Shown here in pieces: positions 37,487 to 46,540 of a stretch of DNA of 64,000 nucleotides. The first letter of the stretch is position 1, and each line of letters opens with the position of its first letter. The translations under genes were made by a program, and so were the position numbers. Source of the stretch: Opitutaceae bacterium BACL24 MAG-120322-bin51 (GTDB lineage: Bacteria; Verrucomicrobiota; Verrucomicrobiia; Opitutales; Coraliomargaritaceae); the NCBI GenBank assembly GCA_905182465.1, contig CAJJBI010000001.1, positions 124,001 to 188,000 on the forward strand, written 5' to 3'. Below the pieces are notes generated by a model that saw only the letters and a program-made list of their open reading frames with translations, ran no database searches and had not been told where the DNA came from.

Positions 37487-38911
37487 CTACAGCGCGTAGA
37501 ATTCCTCCCATCCCTTGCGAGGCGCAGGGTCGATCAGTGCTTGTGCGACTTTGTTGTTGGTAATCTGTTTGCTCTTACGGTCAAATTTGATGTCGCCACC
37601 AAGTCGTTGGGTAATTACCCCGAGGTTGAACATTTGACTGAGTTCGCCGCTGACGCTGAATGGCGAACGCGTTTCTTCTTCGCCCTTACAGGCGAGTAGG
37701 AAGTTTGCGTAGTGGTTCGAATTCTTCTGTGAGAATCGCGGGAGCGATTTCCGCATGTCCATATATTTTGCTCTAGGCGCGATGGTGAGCGGGCTACCAT
37801 GAGAGGCGCCTTTGAAGACTAAGTCCTTGGAGTAAATAACTTTTCCTGGGTAAGTCAATTTGGTCGAATTTAGAGTGGTTTCCCCTGTCTCTTTATTGAC
37901 CCTTGGATCGCTGTATTCTGCTTCGAGTTCAGGCATGTTGTTTCGGCCATCATACCAAGTGACATCACAGGCTGGTAGGTCTGGGCCGCGATCTGGGAAG
38001 CTGAAGCGAATCGTAGATTTCTGTGGGAAGACTAGGGGGTTAGCGCCGTCGCGTCTGACTGCGCTGATTGTTTCTGGGAGGCCGAGTTCGAGGAATCGGT
38101 GGCAAGTGTCGAGTAGGTGTGGCCCCCAGTCGCCAAATGCGCCGCTACCGTAGTCGAACCAACTGCGCCACTCTTGTGGGTGGAGTCGCTTGCTAAATGG
38201 GTGCTCTGCGGCGACGACGTCATACCATTGATCCCAGTCAATGCCTGCGGGCATCGGCTCAGTTGGATAGGCAGTGACGTTCGTTCCCCATCCGTGCCAA
38301 CGGCGCGGCTTATTCATGTGTGCGGTGATACGTGTGACGTCTTTGATGACACCAGCTTCAAGCCATGCTTTAAATTGAAAATAGTTGGCTCCCGAGTGAC
38401 CTTGGTTGCCCATTTGAGTGGCCACGCCGCTGCGGGCGGCAAGATCGATCATGCGCTCGCATTGTCCGAAGGTGTGGGCGAGCGGCTTTTCAACATACAC
38501 GTGCTTGCCGAGAGACATTGCCAGCATGGTGGCGGCAAAGTGTGAATGGTCGGGTGTGGCGATGAGCACGGCGTCGATCTCGTCGGCCATTGCGTCAAAC
38601 ATTACGCGGAAATCGTTAAAGGCGCGTGCGTCTCGGTGGATTTGCTGGGCCTGCTGTGTGTGGCCTCCTTTGAGGTCGATATCGCACAGTGCGACGACGT
38701 TGCAGTGGCCTGAGCCAAATAATGTTTTGAGGTCGCTGCCGCCCTGATTGCCGATGCCGATCACGGCGAGATTGACCTTTTCGCTCGGAGCCAGGCCAGT
38801 GGAGGATTGCTTGCCTAGCGCTACATAGGACGGCAAGATCGTCAGTGCACCGAAGGCAGCGGATGATTTGAGGAAGTCGCGGCGAGAGGTCTGGGCTTTT
38901 CTGCGGGGCAT
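37487..38911 (-). CDS. Tat-exported Gfo/Idh/MocA-family oxidoreductase, first gene of operon
   Basis: The N-terminus has a clear twin-arginine motif (SRRDFLKSS) and hydrophobic stretch. The NAD(P)-binding domain reads VNLAVIGIGNQGGSDL, the EKPLAHT catalytic motif is complete, and a C-terminal substrate domain contains MGNQGHSGANYFQFKAWLEAG. The family oxidises sugar C3 or C1 hydroxyls. It heads the seven-gene operon and faces the divergent ROK regulator across 129 bp that contains a near-perfect palindrome. It is inferred to start the pathway by making the 3-keto form that the next two DUF1080 proteins act on. Confidence 0.88.
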   Translation of the reverse strand: MPRRKAQTSRRDFLKSSAAFGALTILPSYVALGKQSSTGLAPSEKVNLAVIGIGNQGGSDLKTLFGSGHCNVVALCDIDLKGGHTQQAQQIHRDARAFNDFRVMFDAMADEIDAVLIATPDHSHFAATMLAMSLGKHVYVEKPLAHTFGQCERMIDLAARSGVATQMGNQGHSGANYFQFKAWLEAGVIKDVTRITAHMNKPRRWHGWGTNVTAYPTEPMPAGIDWDQWYDVVAAEHPFSKRLHPQEWRSWFDYGSGAFGDWGPHLLDTCHRFLELGLPETISAVRRDGANPLVFPQKSTIRFSFPDRGPDLPACDVTWYDGRNNMPELEAEYSDPRVNKETGETTLNSTKLTYPGKVIYSKDLVFKGASHGSPLTIAPRAKYMDMRKSLPRFSQKNSNHYANFLLACKGEEETRSPFSVSGELSQMFNLGVITQRLGGDIKFDRKSKQITNNKVAQALIDPAPRKGWEEFYAL

Positions 38912-38967
38912 GATTCTGTGTGCCTTAAAGGAGGGGATGGTTCCTGATTGATTTGAATTAAATATAA

Positions 38968-38984
38968 TGTTTAATTAATAAACA
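38968..38984. promoter_or_regulatory. Candidate operator palindrome for the ROK regulator
   Basis: TGTTTA-ATTAA-TAAACA is an exact 6-bp inverted repeat with a 5-bp spacer in the AT-rich gap between the divergent oxidoreductase operon (start 38911) and the ROK gene (start 39041). A palindrome here is the usual place for a regulator to control both directions. Binding is inferred. Confidence 0.55.
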
Positions 38985-39040
38985 AACTAAATAGACGCTT
39001 AATGCTTTAGCAATCTAAAAAAGCTGTTTTGTTCAGATAT

Positions 39041-40240
39041 ATGTCCAACCAGCAAAAATATGACCGTGGTGATATTCGTCGTTTAAATGCGGTCAGTGTG
39101 TTGAATCAACTGAGGGTGCATGGATCGCTTTCGCGCGCAAATATTGCATCCGAACTGGGGCTGACGCGAGCGACGGTGTCGAGTATTGTTACGGTTCTGA
39201 TCGAGGCCTCATTGGTGCGGGAGACGGAATATGTGAGTGGTGCCGCTGGCCGTCCGGGCTTGTTGTTGGAGTTAAATCCGAACTATGGTTGTATGATTGC
39301 GCTGGAGATTGATTTGGATCGCATTTCACTATTGTTGACGAATGCGGGGCAGGAACCGCTATGGCGCCAAAACCTTCAACTTGAGCCCGAAGCGAGTGCG
39401 GATGTAACCTTAGCGAGCGCAGCGGAGCTGGTTGAGCAGGCGCTCAAGCGCGGCATCCGGCAGGATTTGCCATGTCTTGGCATCAGCGTGGCGTGGGCGG
39501 GCTTGGTAAATCATGCCGATGGTCGCTTGGCGTATGGGCCGACCTCCGGCTGGTCGGACATTCCTCTCAAGGCGGATTGGGAGGCACGCTTTGAGGTGCC
39601 GATCACTATCCAGAATGAGGCGCATGCGGCTGCGATTGGGATGCATCATTTTGGGCCTAGGCCGGGAGTGCGTAACTTGATCTATTTAAGTTTAGGTGTG
39701 GGGCTCGGTGCTGGGATCTATGTGGATGGTTCGCTGTTGCTTGGAAAGCACGGCTATTTTGGGCAGGTGGGGCACACTCATTTTGCTGAGAACGGCATTA
39801 CTTGTAGTTGTGGAAAGCAGGGCTGCTGGGTGACGGAGATTAGCCTGCCAGCTTTAATACGAAAACTTGTAGCAACTGGGGTGGAATTACCCGAGGGGAA
39901 TGGCTCTGAATTGGATGTGCTTGAAGCGGTGTATCAGTTGGCGCAGGCTGGCGATGAACGTGTGTTAGAGGTGCTTAATGCGGTGGGTCGTCAGATCGGG
40001 CAGGGGGCTGCGCCTCTGGTGGAGTGCTTTAACCCATCGCAGGTCATTTTTGGTGGACGTATGGGTAAATTAATCAAACTGGTAGAGTCGGACGTCCGCT
40101 CGGCATTATTGGAGCAGACCTTGCCATATATGGCTGAAGACCTCGAAGTAGTGGTGAATGCTTCTGACGATGATTCACTCTTGGGTGGTCTGGCGACTGT
40201 CTTTGATGCGACGATGACCAACCCGATCCGGGAAGTATAG
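39041..40240 (+). CDS. ROK-family transcriptional regulator
   Basis: An N-terminal winged helix-turn-helix (about residues 15-75, SRANIASELGLTRATVSSIV) is joined to a ROK sugar-kinase-like domain. The ROK zinc motif reads CSCGKQGCWVTE and the preceding GHTHF is present, as in NagC/Mlc-type repressors. These bind a sugar or sugar phosphate and release DNA. I use the ATG at 39041; a TTG at 39029 adds four residues. Divergent from the seven-gene operon, it is its likely regulator. The effector is unknown. Confidence 0.88.
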   Translation: MSNQQKYDRGDIRRLNAVSVLNQLRVHGSLSRANIASELGLTRATVSSIVTVLIEASLVRETEYVSGAAGRPGLLLELNPNYGCMIALEIDLDRISLLLTNAGQEPLWRQNLQLEPEASADVTLASAAELVEQALKRGIRQDLPCLGISVAWAGLVNHADGRLAYGPTSGWSDIPLKADWEARFEVPITIQNEAHAAAIGMHHFGPRPGVRNLIYLSLGVGLGAGIYVDGSLLLGKHGYFGQVGHTHFAENGITCSCGKQGCWVTEISLPALIRKLVATGVELPEGNGSELDVLEAVYQLAQAGDERVLEVLNAVGRQIGQGAAPLVECFNPSQVIFGGRMGKLIKLVESDVRSALLEQTLPYMAEDLEVVVNASDDDSLLGGLATVFDATMTNPIREV

Positions 40241-40435
40241 TCAGTCTTCCGCTTTAAATTGATTCAACTCCCAAGGACGCGCACCGCATTCGTTGGCGAT
40301 CTGGTTGAAAGCCTCGATTTCAGCTTCAGATAGTGGACCACGTTCGCGCACGATTTCAGCGCTGGTGCTCTCGAGGAGTGCGTGGTGATCGCCAGGGCAA
40401 TCTTAGCAGGAAGTCGTGGCGAGGAGGATTTCCAT
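40241..40435 (-). pseudogene. Small ORF after uxaC interrupted by an in-frame TAA
   Basis: Starting 4 bp past the uxaC stop, an ATG at 40433-40435 opens MEILLATTSC, a TAA at 40403-40405 stops it, and the same frame then continues for 53 codons (DCPGDHHALLESTSAEIVRE, then LSEAEIEAFNQI) to a TGA at 40241. The downstream part has a normal acidic amphipathic composition. I do not recognise the family. A TAA cannot encode selenocysteine, and no start is obvious after the stop. It looks like a decayed small gene of the sulfatase-uxaC transcript, or a base error. Confidence 0.5.
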
Positions 40436-40439
40436 GGTC

Positions 40440-41849
40440 CTATGAGTGGGATAAGCTGAAATAGCTTTTCGCGTTGTCGATGCAGATGCCTTTGACTAGC
40501 TGATTGAGCACCTCGGTATCATCTGGGATTAATCCGGCATCGACGTCCTGTCCGATTATGTTGCAGAGTAAGCGACGGAAATATTCATGACGCGGGAAAC
40601 TTAGGAAGCTGCGTGAGTCGGTTAGCATGCCGATGAACTTAGGAAAGAGTCCGACGCTGGAGAGCGTCTCCATTTGATTTGTCATGCCGTGCAGGGTATC
40701 GAGGTGCCACCAGCCGCTGCCGAGTTGCATTTTGCCGGCGATCTTGCCGTCTTGAAAAGCACCCATCATCACTGCGATGGGATATAAAGCGGCGGGATTC
40801 ACGTGGTAGAAGATACACTTTGGCAGTGCTTCTTCGACATCCAGGCTGTCGAGGAAGTGTGCCATCTTTGTTATGAAGCTGTCATCATACATCGCGTCGT
40901 GACCTGTATCGGCGCCGAGCTTAAGACGAATGCGTGTATTCGGACGACGGATAACTCCAATGTGAAATTGCATCGCCCAACCGCGAGCGGCATTCCAACG
41001 GGCGACATGCTGAAGGATGAAGGTGCGCCACTGTTCGTCTTCCAAACTAGTGAGTGCTTGTTCAGCACGCAGTTTAGCGAAGATCTGATCCGCCTCCTTG
41101 TCGGAACAAGGCGCATATGGGAAGGTGTTGACATCGTGATCCGAAAAACAGCCACCGCAGTCATGGAAGTGATCATGGCGGAGCTTGAGCGCCGCGATGT
41201 AGCCAGAGGCATCCGCCAGTGGATTGTCAGTCAGCGCAGCCATGCGATCTGCCCATTGATTCCATGCTATTGAGTCTGTCGTGAGCATCGCTCCATCAGG
41301 ACGAAAGTTCGGGCAAAGGCGTGTCGGGTGATCGGTTTTCGCGAACGCAGTATGATGATCTAGCTTATCAAGCGGATCATCGGTCGTGCCGATGGCATGG
41401 ATGTTGAAGTCTGTCAGGATATTATGAACCCGAAATTGATCCGAAGCGAGTTGCGCATTGGCAAGCTCCCAGATGTCCTCTGCCGTGGATTCGCTCAGAA
41501 CTAGATCACAATTGAAATAACGATTCAGTTCTAGGTGTGTCCAATGATGTAGCGGATTACGAATCGTTTGAGGGACGGTTTTTGCCCATGCGAGGAAGCG
41601 CTCTTTGGGATCGCTGTCCTTTCCCGTGATCAACTCTTCGGGAATGCCGGCAGCGCGCATGGCACGCCATTTGTAATGGTCTTCGGAAAGCCAGATGTCG
41701 GCCAAGTCGCCAAAGCCCGCATTCTCTGCTACGTCTTTTGGTGATAGGTGCGTATGGTAATCGAAGATCGGCTGATGCGCCGCTACTTCGTGAAACAAGC
41801 GCTGCGCTGTCTTGTTGCTGAGAAGGAAGTTTTCGTTGAGGTAGCTCAT
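40440..41849 (-). CDS. uxaC: Glucuronate (uronate) isomerase
   Basis: UxaC isomerises D-glucuronate or D-galacturonate to the ketouronate, the entry step of hexuronate breakdown. The N-terminus FDYHTHLSPKDVAENAGF carries the metal-binding HxH pair typical of amidohydrolase-fold members. The length (469 aa) matches E. coli UxaC. Further family blocks are NPLHHWTHLELNRYF and GMLTDSRSFLSFPRHEYFRR. No uxaB or uxuAB is adjacent. It lies 31 bp after a sulfatase gene on the same strand, so a sulfated uronic-acid-containing glycan is a likely source of substrate. Confidence 0.93.
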   Translation of the reverse strand: MSYLNENFLLSNKTAQRLFHEVAAHQPIFDYHTHLSPKDVAENAGFGDLADIWLSEDHYKWRAMRAAGIPEELITGKDSDPKERFLAWAKTVPQTIRNPLHHWTHLELNRYFNCDLVLSESTAEDIWELANAQLASDQFRVHNILTDFNIHAIGTTDDPLDKLDHHTAFAKTDHPTRLCPNFRPDGAMLTTDSIAWNQWADRMAALTDNPLADASGYIAALKLRHDHFHDCGGCFSDHDVNTFPYAPCSDKEADQIFAKLRAEQALTSLEDEQWRTFILQHVARWNAARGWAMQFHIGVIRRPNTRIRLKLGADTGHDAMYDDSFITKMAHFLDSLDVEEALPKCIFYHVNPAALYPIAVMMGAFQDGKIAGKMQLGSGWWHLDTLHGMTNQMETLSSVGLFPKFIGMLTDSRSFLSFPRHEYFRRLLCNIIGQDVDAGLIPDDTEVLNQLVKGICIDNAKSYFSLSHS

Positions 41850-41880
41850 TCCAATTTATCAATTTAACGTTGTTAGCTTA

Positions 41881-43707
41881 TTATAAGGCAACAGTTTTGT
41901 GTTCGTATTTGGTAAGCAATTGGAGCTGCATCTTTCTTTCGTAATTTTTGACTTTTAGTGACTGAACGGTAGGGAGGAGCGGTTTGGCATCGTCTCCAGC
42001 CCAATCGATGATGTTGAGCACGGATAAGGTGGCATAAGAATTCTCTTTGAGGAGGTGCTCGAGGCACTGGAGCCCTACTTTTTTGTCTCCAGATCGTAAC
42101 AGTAGCCATCCAGCCATGGCTCTCACTTCGTGTGAATCGTCCTCTAGGCATTTTAAGGCGGATTGCGTGTCGTTGAGTAGGAAGCAACCGACAATTCCCC
42201 AATAGCGCAGCCCGATGTCGGAGCTTTTGAGTAACCCGCGAAGGGCTAGTAGGTTAGATTCGTTCTCTTCGAGTGCTAGATCGGCAGCATCCATTAGCTG
42301 AGGCAAATTGTAGAGACTTCGGTCACGCGCGACTTGGTAGATGGTTGTATTGTTTTGGGCTGCGAGTTTGACCATCTCTGATTCGGGGAGCATCCCCGTA
42401 TCGAACACCTTCTCCTGCCATGAGCGCAGATTGCTTTGCATGCGTTTGATGACTTCCGCGTATTCAGGATTATCAATGAGGTTGTGAATACTGTCGGGGT
42501 CTTGCTCCATATCGTATAGTTCCTCCGTCCAGCCTTTCGGCTTAAAGAACCGTGCTTCGATCTCCGAAGCCTTACCTGATTCCACATGCTCGACCCAAGC
42601 TTGTGTGGCCTTCATCTTCCAAAGGTAATTGAGGGGCTGCATCCATGGAGTGTAGGGCATGTAGTTACGAATGTAGAGGAACTGTTTATCACATATGGCT
42701 CGGGCGTTTTCATTGCGCTCATCCATACGTGTACGATATGCGTAGTGAAACGCTCGCTCTGGCTGCGGCTCTGTTCCTAAGAAGGCTTGCCCTTGCATGA
42801 TGGCTGGAATTTTGGTGTCCGTAATGCGCAGCCAGGTGGCCGGCATGTCAATAAAGCTGACGATCCGATCAACTGTCATTCCTGGCTTTTCAGCGGGCCA
42901 GAGGTCTTTGTATTTTTCCGGAATTCGGATGATCAGTGGGCAATGGATACCACTACTAAAAAGGAAGCGTTTACTGCGTGGCAATACGCCTCCATGATCG
43001 GAGTTATAAATGACGATTGTATTATCCGCGAGTCCCAACGCTTCGAGTTGCTTGAGCGCATCCCCGATCGCTTGATCCATTCCTTGGATGGCATCGTGAT
43101 ATTTTGCATAGTTCATACGCATGGTTGGCAGATCGGGGTGATATTTGCGTAGTATGATATCTTTAGGGGAGTGTTTAGTTTTTTGAAAATCACCAAAGGC
43201 ATTACTTTCATGCGACTGTGTTGAGTTGATGACTTGAAAAAAGGGCTGGTTGTTCTTGAGCTTATCCCATTCCACTTCTGCAGAGTTATCCCAGCAATCG
43301 CTATCCTTGCGACCACCGATATTGAAGTCGGTTTTTTTGTCGTTCCCTACGTAATAGCCACTAGTTTTTAGATGATCTGGATAATATTTGATGAGGTCGT
43401 GTGGTATGTTGTAACGGCTCCGCATCGGATGTGTTCCCATGGATAGTGCATGAACCCCAGTGATCCAGGTGGAGCGGGACGGAGCGCAAACGGGGGCATT
43501 TGCATAGGCATGTGTATAGCGGAATCCTTCAGTTGCCAATTGATCGATATTCGGTGAATTGACATGCGGATTTCCGTAGCACCCGATCCAGTTGACGTTA
43601 TTGTCTTCACTAGTGAGCCACAGTATGTTGGGGCGCTCTCCGGCCTGAACCAGCAGTGACAATCCGGCTATGAAAGCATAGCTTAGCAGGAGGGCTTGTT
43701 TTATCAT
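41881..43707 (-). CDS. Exported sulfatase with C-terminal HEAT-like repeats
   Basis: A signal peptide precedes a formylglycine-dependent sulfatase domain. The active-site motif is CAPSRST with the Cys at residue 74, the form matured by the anaerobic or FGE-type enzyme. The first metal-site acids read SEDN rather than the usual DD. Motif GTHPMRSRY and YNSDHGGVLPRSKR are further sulfatase blocks. From about residue 440 to the end, helical HEAT-like repeats are added, which is unusual in length for S1 sulfatases. It leads the uxaC gene, 31 bp apart. Confidence 0.88.
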   Translation of the reverse strand: MIKQALLLSYAFIAGLSLLVQAGERPNILWLTSEDNNVNWIGCYGNPHVNSPNIDQLATEGFRYTHAYANAPVCAPSRSTWITGVHALSMGTHPMRSRYNIPHDLIKYYPDHLKTSGYYVGNDKKTDFNIGGRKDSDCWDNSAEVEWDKLKNNQPFFQVINSTQSHESNAFGDFQKTKHSPKDIILRKYHPDLPTMRMNYAKYHDAIQGMDQAIGDALKQLEALGLADNTIVIYNSDHGGVLPRSKRFLFSSGIHCPLIIRIPEKYKDLWPAEKPGMTVDRIVSFIDMPATWLRITDTKIPAIMQGQAFLGTEPQPERAFHYAYRTRMDERNENARAICDKQFLYIRNYMPYTPWMQPLNYLWKMKATQAWVEHVESGKASEIEARFFKPKGWTEELYDMEQDPDSIHNLIDNPEYAEVIKRMQSNLRSWQEKVFDTGMLPESEMVKLAAQNNTTIYQVARDRSLYNLPQLMDAADLALEENESNLLALRGLLKSSDIGLRYWGIVGCFLLNDTQSALKCLEDDSHEVRAMAGWLLLRSGDKKVGLQCLEHLLKENSYATLSVLNIIDWAGDDAKPLLPTVQSLKVKNYERKMQLQLLTKYEHKTVAL

Positions 43708-44021
43708 GTGAGGGGTTTAGGGAATTGGGTTAACTTAAGAGCTAGCTCGAGTGCGATTCAGTAAGCTTTTTTAGAGCAAAATGTTCTCCTATGACAGAGT
43801 CTTTTCAAATCGTGGTAAGCGATTCCGGTAAGGATCATTAGACTGGGGCAATCGCGACCGCATTTGGCGTAATTGTATAAAATTCAAACCTAGATAAATC
43901 TGAAAGGGCTGTAAATATAAACTGACGATATAAGACAATATTTATAGGTATTATGTAATCCGTAAAGTAATCATATACAGCTAAAAAAGCTATAGATTGC
44001 CAATTAGGTTAATTTATCTAT
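43708..44021. promoter_or_regulatory. AT-rich divergent promoter interval
   Basis: This 314-bp gap between the sulfatase gene and the first PAS-AraC gene is strongly AT-rich toward 44021. It should hold both promoters. A short AGCTAAAAAAGCT repeat lies near 43979-43991. No RNA gene or conserved element was recognised. Confidence 0.4.
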
Positions 44022-44909
44022 ATGAAGGTATTTAGTAAGGATTTCGATTACTTTCTTGTCTTACTATCTTTTGAGTGCTTGCTTATATTTTTTATGATAC
44101 CCCCGTCGCTTGTCTCAAAAATGCTTGAAAGCAGGATCAGTGATTTCTGCAATTCCCTTCAATCTGGGCAGTTGTTAGAGTCACTTTTTGATAGTGTCCC
44201 TGGCGCTTTCTATTTTGTCAAAGACTGCGAGAGTTGCTTTATGGCAGGAAGTTTGAGTTTTGTTAAAACTTTGGGAGAGACTTCAGTCGAAGCGATTTTG
44301 GGTAAAACGGATTATGACTTCAGTCCTGATTTTTTGGCAGATGCATTTTATGCGGATGACCAACGCGTGGTCCGCACGGGCGAGGGGATTTTTAATAAGA
44401 TCGAGTTGGTGCCTTCGGGGGATGGTTCGCTGGATTGGCTTTGCACGACGAAGGTGCCGTTGTTCGATGCGAAAGGTAAGGTCGTTGGACTTGCGGGCGT
44501 GGCTCGCGTGATTCGTGATCATGATGCGGTCTACGCGGACCACCCTGAGATGCATCGCATTGTGAATCATGTGCGGCAGCACTATCGCGAAAAGCTTTCG
44601 ATCGCCGACCTTGCTGAGGTTGCTGGCATTTCAGTAAGTTCGCAGGAGCGACTATTTAAGAAGACCTTCGGCCTGACTCCGCTTATGTATTTGCGCAAGA
44701 CGCGCCTGAATGCGGCCTGTAAATTATTACGTAGCACCAAGGTCGGACTCTCCGAAATTCCGGTGCAATGTGGGTTTAATGATCAGACGAGTATGACGCG
44801 CGCCTTTCGCCAGGAGCTCAAAATCACGCCGCTTAAATATCGTCGCAGTTTCAGCGAAGCACCTAGAAGGCGTAGTAATGGCGCTTCCGCTGTCGTTCTG
44901 CGCTCGTAA
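44022..44909 (+). CDS. AraC-family regulator with N-terminal PAS domain (copy 1)
   Basis: A PAS sensor (about residues 50-165, GKTDYDFSPDFLADAF, then EGIFNKIELVPSGDGSLDW) is joined to an AraC-type double helix-turn-helix (about 185-275, IADLAEVAGISVSSQERLF, then IPVQCGFNDQTSMTRAFRQ). The PAS domain should bind a small ligand, but which is unknown. The first 35 residues contain a hydrophobic stretch (VLLSFECLLIFFMIPP) that may be a membrane helix or a wrong start; the next ATG is at 44094. It precedes the MFS gene and is paralogous to the regulator at 46541. Confidence 0.82.
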   Translation: MKVFSKDFDYFLVLLSFECLLIFFMIPPSLVSKMLESRISDFCNSLQSGQLLESLFDSVPGAFYFVKDCESCFMAGSLSFVKTLGETSVEAILGKTDYDFSPDFLADAFYADDQRVVRTGEGIFNKIELVPSGDGSLDWLCTTKVPLFDAKGKVVGLAGVARVIRDHDAVYADHPEMHRIVNHVRQHYREKLSIADLAEVAGISVSSQERLFKKTFGLTPLMYLRKTRLNAACKLLRSTKVGLSEIPVQCGFNDQTSMTRAFRQELKITPLKYRRSFSEAPRRRSNGASAVVLRS

Positions 44910-44963
44910 CTTTAAATCTCACCCATTTCTAAGAAACAACACACTCCACTAACACATACTAAT

Positions 44964-46487
44964 ATGCATCAAGATATTTCACCAAAAGATAAACAACTTC
45001 TTTTCTGGGGCAGTTTTCTAGCCCTGTTCGCTGCTGCGGTGGGCTTCGTATTCCGCGTGATGGTTCTGGGCGATTGGCAAGTTGAGTTCAATCTAACTGG
45101 AGCCGAGGTTGGGCGTATCTTTGGCGCATCGCTGTGGCCGATCGCAGTGACGATGATCTTATTCAGTCTGATCGTGGATAAGGTGGGTTATAAACCGTCG
45201 ATCTATTGTGCCTTCACTTTGCAGATTCTCGGTGGCGTGCTGACTTTTATGGCGGATTCGCCGAACACTCTTTACTGGGCGTCGATTTGCGCGGGTTTAG
45301 GGCATGGTGTTGTGGAAGCAGTCATCAATCCGGTTTGTGCGAGCATCTATTACAAGGAGAAGAGTAAGATGCTGAATATCCTGCATGCCTCTTGGCCCGC
45401 GGGCTTTGTGGTTGGTGGTATTTTGATGCTGAGCCCCGGCTTGCGCGATCTGGGTTGGAACTTGAAGGCTTTGTGGATCGTAATTCCAATTCTTTGCTAT
45501 GGAGTGATGTTTATTAAACCGAAATTCCCAGTGGATGAGCGCGTGTTAAATAAAGTGCCTTATTCGGAAATGTTGAAAGAGGTCGGATTTTTAGGCACTT
45601 TCCTCGCTGCATTTTTATTGTTTTATGAGCTGTATGGTCGGTTTGGTAGTGAGACGGAGCATCTGATTTGGATCAGCTTGGGCGCGGGCGCGCTCATTGG
45701 TGCTGGCTTTGGGATTTTTACCAAGTCTATTGGCAAGCCGCTGTATTTTTTACTGTGTTTATTGATGATTCCTCTGGCGACGACGGAGCTTGGCACTGAT
45801 GCATGGATTAAGGAGTTGATGACGCCGACGATGGGTGAATTTGCCGGGTGGGCGATTGTTGCATCGGCTTTGATTATGATGGTGCTGCGCTTTCAAGCTG
45901 GCTTTTTGACGAGCCGTTTCTCACCGCCGACAATTTTGGTAATTAGTAGTCTCTTCTCATTTTGTGGCTTGATGGCACTTTCCGTTTCCTCTGGCGTTGC
46001 GGTATGGGGCGCTTTCGTGCTCTACGCGGTGGGGCAAACATTCTACTGGCCGACAGTGCTCGGCTTTATTGCAGAGCGTTTCCCTAAAGGTGGAGCTTTA
46101 ACGCTCAACTCTGCGACTGCGATTGGCTTGCTCGCCGTAGGGATTATAGGCACGCCAATATTGGGCGTTTTTAACGATAGTCATACCGTCAGTAATGTGA
46201 AATCGGTATCCGAAGAGATACATACAGCTGCTAAGTCCGATGCCTCGTTTTTCGGCGCGTCGTATGAATCGATTGATCGTGCAAAGGCCACAGAAATTGC
46301 TGCAGAGCAGGGCTTGAGTGATGAGTTGCAAGGCGCGATGAATGAGGCCTCTCGTCAATCGCTACGAACCACGGCTATCAGCTTTCCGTTGGTCATGCTG
46401 ATCGCGTTCGGATTGATCGCTCTCTATTATCGTAAGATGGGCGGTTACAAACCGATCGAGTTGCAACGTGAATCATCTAACAGCTAA
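44964..46487 (+). CDS. MFS transporter (12 TM helices)
   Basis: A major facilitator of 507 aa with 12 predicted helices: early WGSFLALFAAAVGFVFRVM, ending SFPLVMLIAFGLIALYYRK. A long helical periplasmic or cytoplasmic loop (about 410-465) contains IGTPILGVFNDSHTVSNVK. It sits between two PAS-AraC regulators, one codirectional and one converging, which suggests control of uptake of the compound sensed by those regulators. Substrate unknown; a sugar or sugar acid is inferred from the island. Confidence 0.85.
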   Translation: MHQDISPKDKQLLFWGSFLALFAAAVGFVFRVMVLGDWQVEFNLTGAEVGRIFGASLWPIAVTMILFSLIVDKVGYKPSIYCAFTLQILGGVLTFMADSPNTLYWASICAGLGHGVVEAVINPVCASIYYKEKSKMLNILHASWPAGFVVGGILMLSPGLRDLGWNLKALWIVIPILCYGVMFIKPKFPVDERVLNKVPYSEMLKEVGFLGTFLAAFLLFYELYGRFGSETEHLIWISLGAGALIGAGFGIFTKSIGKPLYFLLCLLMIPLATTELGTDAWIKELMTPTMGEFAGWAIVASALIMMVLRFQAGFLTSRFSPPTILVISSLFSFCGLMALSVSSGVAVWGAFVLYAVGQTFYWPTVLGFIAERFPKGGALTLNSATAIGLLAVGIIGTPILGVFNDSHTVSNVKSVSEEIHTAAKSDASFFGASYESIDRAKATEIAAEQGLSDELQGAMNEASRQSLRTTAISFPLVMLIAFGLIALYYRKMGGYKPIELQRESSNS

Positions 46488-46540
46488 TCGGTATGACATC
46501 ACCTAGAACTCTCAATGTCGGCCTCATGGGTGGTGGCCAG

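Noticed and set aside
40403-40405. Recoded stop codon in the small ORF after uxaC
   Set aside because: The codon is TAA; recoding to selenocysteine needs TGA and pyrrolysine needs TAG.
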